Both the position numbers and the translations under genes were made by a program. From Curtobacterium sp. MMLR14_010 (GTDB lineage: Bacteria; Actinomycetota; Actinomycetes; Actinomycetales; Microbacteriaceae), in NCBI RefSeq assembly GCF_001865015.1, contig NZ_MJGV01000046.1, positions 493,578 to 557,577 on the forward strand: DNA of 64,000 bases, read 5' to 3'. This document shows, in pieces, positions 18,204 through 26,006 of the stretch; positions within the stretch are counted from its first letter, which is position 1, and each line of letters begins with the position of its first letter. A model generated the notes under the pieces. It made no database searches and was not told the origin of the DNA. It saw only the letters and a list, made by a program, of their open reading frames with translations.

Positions 18204-19964
18204 ATGCCCCGTCTCCGCTTGGCACTCGCCCAGACCAACCCGGTCGTGGGCGACTTCGCCCGGAACGCCGCCGGCGTCGTCGACGCCGTTCGCACCGCAC
18301 GAGCACGGGGCGCCGACCTGGTGGCCACCGGGGAGATGGCGATCTCCGGCTACCCGATCGAGGACCTCGCCTCGCGCCCGTCGTTCCTGCGCACCGCGCG
18401 TGCCGCCGTCGAGCAGCTCGCGCGCACCCTCGACGAGGAGGGCCTCGGGGACGTCGCGGTCGTCGTCGGCCACCCGGACGGTCCGTTCACCCCGCGGCCC
18501 GTCGACGTCAGCACGGCCCCGACCGCGATCGCGAAGAACTGTGCGAGCGTCCTGCAGCACGGGCGCGTCGTCGCCACGACCGCCAAGTACCACCTGCCGA
18601 ACTACTCCGTGTTCGACGAGTACCGGGTGTTCATCCCCGGCGACGAGCTGCTCGTGGCCAGGATCGCCGACGTCGACGTGGCGATCGTCATCTGCGAGGA
18701 CCTCTGGCGCGACGGCGGCCCCGTCGCCCGGGTGCTCGACGCCGACGCCGGCCTGCTGCTCGTCGTCAACGCCTCGCCGTGGGTGGCCGACAAGGACGAG
18801 GTCCGGTTGCCCCTCGTCACCCGACGCGCGACCGAGTCGGACACGGTCGTCGCGTACGTCAACATCGTCGGCGGACAGGACGACCTGGTCTTCGACGGCG
18901 ACTCCGTCGTGGTCGACGAGACCGGCACGGTGATCGCCAGAGCGCCGCAGTTCCGCGAGCACCTGCTGCTCGTGGACGTCGACCCCGCGGCGGCCACCGA
19001 ACCGGTCGTCACCGAGCACGTGCAGCGGGTGTCGCTCGACACCCCGAACACGACGCCGGGCGAGCTCGCGGGCCGCCCGCCGCTCCCCCGTGACGTCGCC
19101 GAGCTGCCCGACGACCGACAGGCCGTGTGGGACGCCCTCGTCCTCGGCACGCGCGACTACGTCCGGAAGAACGGGTTCCGCTCGGTCGTGCTCGGCCTGT
19201 CCGGCGGCATCGACTCCGCCGTGTGCGCCGCGATCGCGGTCGACGCCATCGGCGCCGAGCACGTGTTCGGCGTCTCGATGCCGTCGCGGTGGTCCTCGAC
19301 GCACTCCCGCTCGGACGCCGACGACGTGGCCGCGCGGCTCGGGCTGCAGTACCGGACGGAGCCGATCGCCGACCTCGTCGCCCCGTTCGACGCGCAGCTC
19401 GGCCTGACCGGGCTCGCCGCCGAGAACATCCAGGCGCGGGTGCGGGCACTGATCCTGATGGGCCTGTCGAACCTGGACGGCCACCTCGTCCTGACGACGG
19501 GCAACAAGACCGAGCTCGCGGTCGGGTACTCCACGATCTACGGCGACTCGGTGGGCGGCTTCGCCCCGATCAAGGACGTCCCGAAGACGACCGTTTGGGC
19601 GCTGGCCCGCTGGCGGAACGCGGTCGCGGCGTCCCGCGGCGAGACCGAGCCGATCCCGGAGAACTCGATCAGCAAGCCGCCGTCCGCCGAGCTCCGCGAG
19701 GGGCAGGAGGACCAGGACAGCCTGCCTCCGTACGAGGTCCTCGACGCGATCCTGGAGCAGTACGTCACGCGGGCCCAGGGCGCCGCGGACATCGTCGCGA
19801 TGGGCTTCGACGCCGCCACCGTCGCCGAGGTCACCCGCCTGGTCGACCGCTCCGAGTGGAAGCGCCGTCAGGGCGCGATCGGTCCGAAGACCTCCGGCAT
19901 GGCCTTCGGCCGGGACCGCCGGCTCCCGATCACGTACCGTCCGTCGCCGGCGATCGACGGCTGA
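18204..19964 (+). CDS. nadE: Glutamine-dependent NAD+ synthase
   Basis: Converts deamido-NAD+ to NAD+ using ATP and ammonia released from glutamine. 586 aa with two domains: an N-terminal nitrilase/CN-hydrolase amidase with Glu in ATGEMAISGYP, Lys in KYHLPNYSVFDEYRVF and Cys in VICEDLW, then a C-terminal synthetase with the PP-loop GLSGGIDSAVCAA and the NKTELAVGYSTIYGD motif. The ATG at 18204 lies 7 bases after TAGGCT, fitting leaderless transcription, so the longer upstream frame is ignored. It diverges from glnA2 across 58 bases. A family C palindrome follows the stop and probably ends transcription. Confidence 0.95.
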   Translation: MPRLRLALAQTNPVVGDFARNAAGVVDAVRTARARGADLVATGEMAISGYPIEDLASRPSFLRTARAAVEQLARTLDEEGLGDVAVVVGHPDGPFTPRPVDVSTAPTAIAKNCASVLQHGRVVATTAKYHLPNYSVFDEYRVFIPGDELLVARIADVDVAIVICEDLWRDGGPVARVLDADAGLLLVVNASPWVADKDEVRLPLVTRRATESDTVVAYVNIVGGQDDLVFDGDSVVVDETGTVIARAPQFREHLLLVDVDPAAATEPVVTEHVQRVSLDTPNTTPGELAGRPPLPRDVAELPDDRQAVWDALVLGTRDYVRKNGFRSVVLGLSGGIDSAVCAAIAVDAIGAEHVFGVSMPSRWSSTHSRSDADDVAARLGLQYRTEPIADLVAPFDAQLGLTGLAAENIQARVRALILMGLSNLDGHLVLTTGNKTELAVGYSTIYGDSVGGFAPIKDVPKTTVWALARWRNAVAASRGETEPIPENSISKPPSAELREGQEDQDSLPPYEVLDAILEQYVTRAQGAADIVAMGFDAATVAEVTRLVDRSEWKRRQGAIGPKTSGMAFGRDRRLPITYRPSPAIDG

Positions 19965-19983
19965 CGCCACCCCGAGACGGACG

Positions 19984-20015
19984 GGAGGCCCGGTGCCAGC
20001 TGGCACCGGGCCTCC
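19984..20015. terminator. Family C palindrome acting as bidirectional terminator
   Basis: Perfect 32-base palindrome, GGAGGCCCGGTGCC arms around AGCT, 20 bases after the nadE stop and 35 bases before the stop of the convergent small gene. It is a member of the dispersed family. Confidence 0.75.
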
Positions 20016-20050
20016 AGTCAGTCACCGGGCCGCGTCGGGAACGCGAGCCG

Positions 20051-20227
20051 TCAGGACTCCTCGTCCCACTTGTCGTTGTTGGCCTGGATCCGCTCGAGGG
20101 CGTGCTCCGCTTCCTCGCGCGTCTCGAAGGGCCCGATGCGGTCGCGCTGCGGGGACTGCGGGCCCTGCTCGACCGTGCGGGTCTTGTCGTTGAACCACCA
20201 CTGGGACTCGATGCGTTCGTCGCTCAT
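20051..20227 (-). CDS. Small SPOR-like protein
   Basis: 58 aa, mostly hydrophilic: ESQWWFNDKTRTVEQGPQ then RIGPFETREEAEHALERI. The aromatic start, the IGPF turn and the EEAEHALE helix match short one-domain proteins annotated as SPOR-domain in actinobacteria. Classical SPOR domains bind denuded peptidoglycan at the septum, but this protein has no membrane anchor or signal, so that role is uncertain. ATG 20227 lies 6 bases after TACGGT, a leaderless layout; the longer upstream frame overlaps map and is rejected. It diverges from map. Confidence 0.75.
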   Translation of the reverse strand: MSDERIESQWWFNDKTRTVEQGPQSPQRDRIGPFETREEAEHALERIQANNDKWDEES

Positions 20228-20291
20228 GCCGCCACCGTACCCGCGCGGCACCGGCCACGACCCGCGTCGGTGCGCCACTAGAGTGGTGCGC

Positions 20292-21155
20292 ATGCCCCGG
20301 GACGAACACGGACACCTGACCGCCGGCCGCATCTCCCCGCAGCGGGCCGTCCCGAAGGACATCGAGCGGCCGGAGTACGTCGGTCGGGTCGAGCCCCACG
20401 AACACGGTCTCGGCGACACGTACACCCCGGACGAGGTCGAGCTGATCCGCACGGCGGGGCGCATCGCCTCGCAGGCCATCGACGCCGTCGGTGCAGCGAT
20501 CCGTCCCGGTGTCACGACCGACGAGCTGGACCGCATCGGGCACGAGTACGTCGTGTCGCACGATGCGTACCCCTCGACGCTCGGCTACCGGGGCTACCCG
20601 AAGTCGCTGTGCTCGTCGCTCAACGAGGTGATCTGCCACGGCATCCCCGACGACACCGTGCTGCAGGACGGCGACATCGTGAACATCGACATCACCGCGT
20701 ACAAGGACGGCATGCACGGCGACACGAACCGCACGTTCGTCGTCGGCACCGCGGCGCCCGAGGTCCAGGACCTCGTCACGCGGACCGAGGAAGCGCTGCG
20801 TCGCGGGATCAAGGCCGTCGCGCCGGGTCGTCAGGTGAACGTGATCGGGCGGGCCATCGAGGCCTACGCCAAGCGGTTCGGCTACGGCGTCGTCCGCGAC
20901 TACACCGGGCACGGGGTCGGTCGGGCCTTCCACTCCGGGCTGATCATCCCCCACCACGACGCCGCCCACTACGACACCGTCATCGAGCCCGGCATGGTGT
21001 TCACCATCGAGCCGATGCTCACGCTCGGCGGCATCGAGGCCGACATCTGGGCCGACGACTGGACCGTCAGCACCCGCGACAAGTCCTGGACCGCGCAGTT
21101 CGAGCACACGCTCGTCGTCACCGAGCGCGGTGCCGAACTCCTCACCGTCTCCTGA
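20292..21155 (+). CDS. map: Methionine aminopeptidase type I
   Basis: Removes the initiator Met from nascent proteins. 287 aa with an N-terminal extension of about 40 residues before the pita-bread domain, as in actinobacterial MetAP1c. Metal ligands are visible: Asp in VNIDITAYKDGMHGD, His in GHGVGRAFHSG, Glu in TIEPM and Glu in FEHTLVVTE. ATG 20292 follows TAGAGT by 7 bases (leaderless). The polyphosphate glucokinase gene starts 25 bases downstream and may be co-transcribed. Confidence 0.95.
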   Translation: MPRDEHGHLTAGRISPQRAVPKDIERPEYVGRVEPHEHGLGDTYTPDEVELIRTAGRIASQAIDAVGAAIRPGVTTDELDRIGHEYVVSHDAYPSTLGYRGYPKSLCSSLNEVICHGIPDDTVLQDGDIVNIDITAYKDGMHGDTNRTFVVGTAAPEVQDLVTRTEEALRRGIKAVAPGRQVNVIGRAIEAYAKRFGYGVVRDYTGHGVGRAFHSGLIIPHHDAAHYDTVIEPGMVFTIEPMLTLGGIEADIWADDWTVSTRDKSWTAQFEHTLVVTERGAELLTVS

Positions 21156-21180
21156 CACCCTCCCTACCGAAAGGCTCCAC

Positions 21181-21930
21181 ATGACCTCCCTCGCAGTCGG
21201 CGTCGACATCGGCGGTACGGGCATCAAGGGCGCGATCGTCGACACGGCGACCGGCGAACTCACCACGGACCGGATCAAGAAGGCCACGCCAGAGGGGGGC
21301 AAGCCGCACGACATCGTGGAGGTCGCGAAGTCGATCCTCGACGAGCTCTCCCCCGCGTCGGACGTCCCCGTCGGGGTCTGCTTCCCCGCGATCGTCCGCG
21401 ACGGCAAGACCATGTCCGCGGCCAACGTGTCGAAGAAGTGGATCGGCTTCGAGGCCGAGGCCCTGTTCGAGAAGGAGCTCGGCCGCTCCATCCACTTCGT
21501 CAACGACGCCGACGCCGCCGGGTTCGCCGAGCAGCAGTTCGGCGCCGCGAAGGGTCGCGAGGGCCTGGTCATCGTGACGACGCTCGGCACGGGCATCGGC
21601 ACGGCGCTCATCAACGACGGCGTGCTCATCGTCAACGCGGAGCTCGGCCACCTGGAGATCGAGGGCGTCGACTACGAGACGAAGGCGTCCTTCGCGGCGA
21701 AGGAGCGGGACGAACTCTCCTGGAAGCACTGGGCGAAGCGCCTGCAGAAGTACTACTCGCGGCTCGAGGCCCTGCTCTCCCCGGAGCTCTTCGTCGTCGG
21801 CGGCGGGGTGTCGAAGCAGTACGAGGAGTTCCTGCCGCTGCTCGACCTGCAGGCGGACATCATCCCCGCGACGCTCCGCAACAACGCGGGCATCATCGGT
21901 GCGGCGACCCTGGCGGCCGCGTCGAAGTAG
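21181..21930 (+). CDS. ppgK: Polyphosphate glucokinase
   Basis: Phosphorylates glucose using polyphosphate (and usually ATP) in the cytosol. 249 aa ROK-fold kinase with the phosphate motif GVDIGGTGIKGA, the sugar-site sequence VNDADAAGFAEQQFG and TTLGTGIGTAL. The ending KQYEEFLPLLDLQADIIPATL is typical of actinobacterial PpgK. ATG 21181 follows GAAAGGC. PpgK is characteristic of actinobacteria. It is followed by the rnpB upstream region. Confidence 0.93.
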   Translation: MTSLAVGVDIGGTGIKGAIVDTATGELTTDRIKKATPEGGKPHDIVEVAKSILDELSPASDVPVGVCFPAIVRDGKTMSAANVSKKWIGFEAEALFEKELGRSIHFVNDADAAGFAEQQFGAAKGREGLVIVTTLGTGIGTALINDGVLIVNAELGHLEIEGVDYETKASFAAKERDELSWKHWAKRLQKYYSRLEALLSPELFVVGGGVSKQYEEFLPLLDLQADIIPATLRNNAGIIGAATLAAASK

Positions 21931-21941
21931 TCGTGCCACCT

Positions 21942-21985
21942 GAGCGGTCACGACACCCCGCTGGTCTACCGCCGAGCGGTCACGA
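21942..21985. repeat. Stray copy of repeat-array module B head
   Basis: GAGCGGTCACGACACCCCGC and the next base (21942-21962) occur in identical form at 29340-29360 and 29628-29648 within the repeat array between the efflux gene and ppc. A second shorter GAGCGGTCACGA follows at 21974-21985. The copy lies just after ppgK. Confidence 0.75.
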
Positions 21986-22027
21986 ATCGTCGTCAGGCGG
22001 TCGTTACTCCGACGGTCCGTGGCCACT

Positions 22028-22136
22028 CGCCGATGTGAGCGCAGTACGGTCGCGTCCCGGTACACCCCCGGCCAACGGGTCGCCGGTGTGAGCGCAGTAC
22101 GGTCGCGTCCCGCTACAGTTGGGGGTGCGAACGGGT
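22028..22136 (+). promoter_or_regulatory. Tandemly duplicated rnpB promoter region
   Basis: Two adjacent copies (22028-22080 and 22081-22136) share an identical 26-base block, 22034-22059 and 22087-22112. The second copy carries TACAGT (22114-22119), a good -10 box ending 7 bases before the RNA 5' end; the first carries TACACC instead, probably inactive. Both copies end with ACGGGT. Confidence 0.7.
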
Positions 22137-22489
22137 CGGTGAGACGGTCGCGTCACTCCCCCGGGAGTGCCGAGGAACGTCCGGGCTCCACAGAGCAGGG
22201 CGGTGGGTAACACCCACCCGGGGCAACCCGCGAGACAGTGCCACAGAGAACAGACCGCCGGTGGCGACACCGGTAAGGGTGAAACGGTGGTGTAAGAGAC
22301 CACCAGGGGTCCGGGTGACCGGATCCGCTCGGTAAACCTCGCCCGGAGCAAGGTCAGACAGAGGACGCTGAGGCTGCTCGCCGAGTCCTCGGGTAGACCG
22401 CTGGAGGCCGACGGCAACGTCGGTCCGAGAGAGATGGCCGTCACCGCTGCAAGGCGGGACAGAACCCGGCGTACGGCCGGCCCGTTCGC
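22127..22489 (+). ncRNA. rnpB: RNase P RNA, bacterial class A
   Basis: Catalytic RNA of RNase P, which cuts tRNA 5' leaders. The ends pair as P1: GCGAACGGG (22127) with CCCGTTCGC (22489). Inside are conserved RNase P elements: GAGGAACGTCCGGGCTCC near the 5' end, ACAGAGAACAGACCGCC, GGTAAGGGTGAAACGGTG, GTAAGAGACCACC and the 3' AGAACCCGGCGTA segment. Length about 363 fits a high-GC actinobacterial class A RNA. Mature ends are estimated from P1 pairing. Confidence 0.93.
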
Positions 22490-22505
22490 GCAGGCCACGT
22501 CAGAC

Positions 22506-22557
22506 CAGACAGACGGGAGGCCCGGTGCCAGCTGGCACCGGGCCTCCCGTCTGTCTG
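22506..22557. terminator. Family C palindrome, terminator for rnpB and the convergent gene
   Basis: Perfect 52-base palindrome, arms CAGACAGACGGGAGGCCCGG.. around AGCT, the longest perfect copy of the family. It starts 17 bases after rnpB and ends 10 bases before the stop of the opposing gene. Confidence 0.85.
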
Positions 22558-22566
22558 TGGTCCGGT

Positions 22567-23298
22567 CTACAGGCCGGACTCCTTCGTGCGGACCAGGACC
22601 GCCTCGCTGTCGGGGCAGAGCACGACGTCGTCCGGAGCGGCACGGCGCACGGCCTGCAGGTCCGCGCCGGTGAGCGTCACGCCCGAAGCCGTCGACACGC
22701 CACCCTGCAGCAGCGACGCCCCGAAGCCGTAGCGTGCGCGCTGACGTTCGTACAGCGCGAGCAGGTCCTCGGGGACCTTCGCGGCGATGTCCGCGCGGCT
22801 CTGGGTGGCGGCGGCGCGGTCGTTCTCGAGCCGCTGGATCTCGGTGTCCCGCTCGGCGACGAGTCCGGCGCGGGCGGCCTCGACGTCAGCCAGGCGGGCC
22901 TCGACGTCACCGACGCGGGCGCGGTACACGTCGAGGCGCTCCATGACCTCCAACTCGGAGGTCTCGAGGTCGCCGATGCGACGCTGCAGCGACTCGAGCT
23001 CGTTCTGCAGGCCCGCGGAGTCCTTCGCGTTGGCGTGCTGGAGCATCGTGGTGTCGCGCTCGACCCGGGCCTGCGCGGTCGCGGTGTCGGACTCGAGCCG
23101 CGCGAGGTCGCGCTCGGAGTCCTCGACGTCGCCGGTGGCCGCGGCGAGCTCACTGCGCAGCGACGAGGCCGTCTTGCCGAGTTCGGTCAGCCGGTCGCCC
23201 TTCTGCAGGGAGCTGATGCGGTGCGCGATCCGGGTGATGTCGTTGTCGAGTCGTTGGACGTCGAGGAGGATGACCTGGTCCTCGGGTGCTGCCTTCAT
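22567..23298 (-). CDS. Zinc-ribbon-family coiled-coil protein with degenerate ribbon
   Basis: 243 aa. A long coiled coil (about 1-180, for example LQNELESLQRRIGDLETSEL) ends in a domain aligned with the C4-type zinc ribbon of this actinobacterial family. The usual CGGC/CEEC cysteine pairs are largely lost: only one Cys remains (VVLCPDSEAVLVR), with Ser at the fourth position and ASG where the first pair belongs. Zinc binding is therefore unlikely. ATG 23298 follows the NIF3-like gene stop by 2 bases, so both are one operon. The family pairing with NIF3 is conserved in actinobacteria; its function is unknown. Confidence 0.85.
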   Translation of the reverse strand: MKAAPEDQVILLDVQRLDNDITRIAHRISSLQKGDRLTELGKTASSLRSELAAATGDVEDSERDLARLESDTATAQARVERDTTMLQHANAKDSAGLQNELESLQRRIGDLETSELEVMERLDVYRARVGDVEARLADVEAARAGLVAERDTEIQRLENDRAAATQSRADIAAKVPEDLLALYERQRARYGFGASLLQGGVSTASGVTLTGADLQAVRRAAPDDVVLCPDSEAVLVRTKESGL

Positions 23299-23300
23299 GG

Positions 23301-24149
23301 TCAGGCTCCTTCGTTGTGGTGCTCGGTGGTGGGGGCTGACGGCAGGACCGCGAAGTCCCACGGGTCGGTGCGCAGGTCGCTCACGGTGACGCGGACGCCG
23401 GCGGCCTGGCGGAGCTGTTCGGCGGCGACGTCGAGCCAGAGCCACTCGGTGGCCCAGTGCGAGGTGTCGATGAGGGCCGGGCCGTCGACGAGCATCGCCT
23501 GCTCGCGGAACTCGGACGCCGGGTGGTGGCGCAGGTCGCTCGTGACGTACACGTCGGCGTCGAGGACGGCGGCGTTGCCGAGCAGGGAGTCCCCGGCGCC
23601 GGCGCAGAGCGCGACCGTGCGGACGGGCTGGTCGTAGGCGCCGGACACCCGGACGCCGGAGGCCGTGGCGGGGAGGACGTCGACGATGCGACGGGCGAGA
23701 ACGCCGAGCGACACGGGCTCGGCGAGCACCCCGACGCGACCGATCCCGGTGCCGTCGGCGTCGCCCGGCTCGAGCGGACGCAGGTCGGTGAGCCCGAGCC
23801 GCTCCGCCAGGACCGCCGAAGTGCCGGTCGTCACGACGTCGGCGTTCGTGTGGGCGGCGACGAGCGCGCATCCACCGCGGATCAGCGTGGCGAGGACGGA
23901 GCCCTTGTAGGTGGACTCGGCGACCGTCGTCACGCCGCGCAGCAGCAGCGGGTGGTGCGTCAGGAGCAGGTCGGCACCGAGATCGACGGCCTCCCGCGCG
24001 GTGTCCGGGACGGCGTCCACGGCGAGGTGCACGTGCTCGACCACCGCGTCCGGGTCACCGGACACGAGCCCGACGGAATCCCACGACTCGGTGCCGGAAG
24101 CGGGCCACAGGGTCTCGATCACGGCCTGGAGATCGCGGAGCGTCGGCAT
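23301..24149 (-). CDS. NIF3-like dinuclear metal centre protein (YbgI/YqfO family)
   Basis: 282 aa. Hexameric ring proteins of this family bind two metal ions and are linked to GTP cyclohydrolase I type 2-like activity or regulation. Family landmarks are LVSGDPDAVVEHVHLAVD near the N-terminus, the metal motif LLLTHHPLLLRG (two His) and, near the C-terminus, LIDTSHWATEWLWLDVAA with metal-binding His and Glu. ATG 24149 is 6 bases downstream of TAGACT (leaderless). It is the first gene of the operon with the zinc-ribbon-family protein. Confidence 0.92.
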   Translation of the reverse strand: MPTLRDLQAVIETLWPASGTESWDSVGLVSGDPDAVVEHVHLAVDAVPDTAREAVDLGADLLLTHHPLLLRGVTTVAESTYKGSVLATLIRGGCALVAAHTNADVVTTGTSAVLAERLGLTDLRPLEPGDADGTGIGRVGVLAEPVSLGVLARRIVDVLPATASGVRVSGAYDQPVRTVALCAGAGDSLLGNAAVLDADVYVTSDLRHHPASEFREQAMLVDGPALIDTSHWATEWLWLDVAAEQLRQAAGVRVTVSDLRTDPWDFAVLPSAPTTEHHNEGA

Positions 24150-24214
24150 CCCGTCAGTCTACCGAGCGGACCGGAGCGACCGGGCCTCGAGCGTCGACGA
24201 GGTCGGTCACGCGG

Positions 24215-25297
24215 TCAGCGACGGCCGACGGCGCGGAGGACCGCAGCGACGACGCGTGCCCACCAGCCGGGTCGGGCCGGCGCATCGGTCGCGGTGTCGG
24301 CAGCGGTCGGCGCCGAGTCCAGGGCCGCCGCGTGCTCCTCGGGGAAGACGACGGGCGTGTTGGCCGTGTCCGCAGTGGCGTCCGACTCCGCGCGGTGCGC
24401 CCGCAGGACCGCCGCGAAGGCGTCGCGGTCGATGACGGTCGGCCCGGTGGCGGGCGAGACGAGCGGGGTGGGTCGCGTGTTCGCGGACACCGGGGTGACG
24501 GCCAGGAGGCTCGGCACGAGTCGCGCGGGCTCGTCGCGGTCGGCGTCGGCGTCGTCCAGGGCCGCGGTGCCGGTCGCAGCGACCGGTGCGGCCACGGGCA
24601 GCACGAGTGCCGGTGCGGAGCGGGGCACGGGGGTGGGTGCGGGAGCGACGACGGTCACGGCGCCGGTGGTGGCGGCACGCCGGGCTGCGGCGCGGTCACG
24701 GCGGTCGGCCTCGTCGGCGGCGTCGGCGAGGAGGTCCTCGAACACGGACCGGGCGTAGGCGCGGGCGGCGTCGACCTCGGGGTCGGTCAGGTCGGCGACG
24801 GCGGCTTCCCACGCGTGCAGGCGGGCGAGGTCCTCGTCGCGGCGACGGACCTCGTCCTCGAGGACGACGATGCGCTCGAGCGTTGCTCGGCCGCTCTGCG
24901 CGGAGACCTCGACGGCGAGCTCCTCGAGGCGGAGGGCCAGGCGCTCGGGCGGCTCGGGGAACGACGGGGCGCACAGCGAGCGGTGGCGGCCGTGGTCGCG
25001 GGGGCGTCGGAACGCCGCGTCGTCAGCAGGAGCGGACGCATCGTCAGCAGGAGCGGACGCGTCGTCAGCAGGAGCGGACGCGGGTGCCTCGTCCGGCGCG
25101 GCGGTCGCGGTGGTCTCGGGAGCGACGGCCGGCGCGTCGACCAGGAGGTCCGGACGCTGCACGGGACCGGTCACGGGCGGGACCACCAGGTCGGCCAGGT
25201 ACGGGGTGCGGGTGGCCGGGGCGTCCCTGAGCCACTCCTCGACCTCGCGACCGAAGGGGTCCACGAGCGGGGTGCGTGTCCCGGACTGCGTCTCCAT
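24215..25297 (-). CDS. Hypothetical Ala/Asp-rich protein with amphipathic C-terminus
   Basis: 360 aa, no family recognised. The N-terminus has VDPFGREVEEWLRDAP, then a low-complexity Pro/Ala/Asp stretch built on three 21-base repeats (ASAPADD units), a central helical block (about 130-205, LEELAVEVSAQSGRATLERIV) likely to form a coiled coil, another disordered Ala/Pro part and a C-terminal short hydrophobic/basic helix (WWARVVAAVLRAVGRR) that could touch the membrane. The start is uncertain: METQSG at 25297 has CATACT 6 bases upstream; MFHTSS at 25315 has a weak GGAG. It is not obviously in an operon with its neighbours. Confidence 0.6.
   Translation of the reverse strand: METQSGTRTPLVDPFGREVEEWLRDAPATRTPYLADLVVPPVTGPVQRPDLLVDAPAVAPETTATAAPDEAPASAPADDASAPADDASAPADDAAFRRPRDHGRHRSLCAPSFPEPPERLALRLEELAVEVSAQSGRATLERIVVLEDEVRRRDEDLARLHAWEAAVADLTDPEVDAARAYARSVFEDLLADAADEADRRDRAAARRAATTGAVTVVAPAPTPVPRSAPALVLPVAAPVAATGTAALDDADADRDEPARLVPSLLAVTPVSANTRPTPLVSPATGPTVIDRDAFAAVLRAHRAESDATADTANTPVVFPEEHAAALDSAPTAADTATDAPARPGWWARVVAAVLRAVGRR
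25020..25082. repeat. Three in-frame 21-base tandem repeats
   Basis: Units TCGTCAGCAGGAGCGGACGC plus one base at 25020-25040, 25041-25061 and 25062-25082, encoding ASAPADD three times inside the hypothetical protein gene. The near-identical DNA suggests recent expansion. Confidence 0.9.
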
Positions 25298-25426
25298 GGA
25301 GGAAGTATGAAACATCGTGAGCGTCACTCCGCGGCACATCGGCGGTGTGTCGCGGGATCGGCTGGCATGTCAGGCCCGAGGAGGACCGGGCGCGGGAGCC
25401 GGAGCGGCCTCGCGGCTCCCGAGGCG

Positions 25427-25972
25427 TCAGAGACGGTCGGCGAAGGCCCCGAGGAGCGCGCGACCGGCCTGCCAGTCCCCCACCCCGCTGGCGATGTTCA
25501 CGTGCCCGTGCGCGCCGATGCGTTCGACGTCCGACCCGAGGACGGCGGCCATGCCCTCGGCCCGTTCGCGGGTGCAGTAGGGGTCGTCGTCGCTCACGAC
25601 GAGCAGCGTCGGGGTCGCCACCGCTCGCGTCGGGAACGCGAAGCCCCTGGCCGCGTGCGGGAAGCCCGGCGCGTCGGGGTCGGGCGGCGCGACGAGGAAC
25701 GCGCCGGCGATCCGGCCGTCGTCGTGGTCGGCGAGCCACTCGGCCACGGCGAGGACTCCGAGGCTGTGGGCGACGAGGACCGGCGGCCCGTCGACGGCTG
25801 CGACCGCGGCGTCGAGCGCGGCGGACCAGTCGCCCGGGTCGGGCTCCGACCACGACGTGGGGGCGATGCGCACGGCGTCCTCGCGCCGGTCGGCCTGCCA
25901 GACGGACTGCCAGTGCTCGGCGTCGGAGTTCCAGATCCCGGGCACGATCACCCACGGTCGCGGTCTGCTCAC
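25427..25972 (-). CDS. RBBP9/YdeN-type alpha/beta hydrolase
   Basis: 181 aa serine hydrolase. The N-terminus WVIVPGIWNSDAEHWQSVW is the typical first strand and loop of RBBP9-like proteins. The nucleophile elbow is VAHSLGVLAVA, the acidic residue lies in VVSDDDPYCTRERAE, and the catalytic His in GAHGHVNIASG. Substrates of bacterial members are mostly unknown. GTG 25972, 6 bases after TACGCT, is chosen as a leaderless start over a longer frame that overlaps the AraC regulator gene. Confidence 0.88.
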   Translation of the reverse strand: MSRPRPWVIVPGIWNSDAEHWQSVWQADRREDAVRIAPTSWSEPDPGDWSAALDAAVAAVDGPPVLVAHSLGVLAVAEWLADHDDGRIAGAFLVAPPDPDAPGFPHAARGFAFPTRAVATPTLLVVSDDDPYCTRERAEGMAAVLGSDVERIGAHGHVNIASGVGDWQAGRALLGAFADRL

Positions 25973-26006
25973 GCCACGAGCGTAGGGGACGCCGTGGCCG
26001 CGGTGG

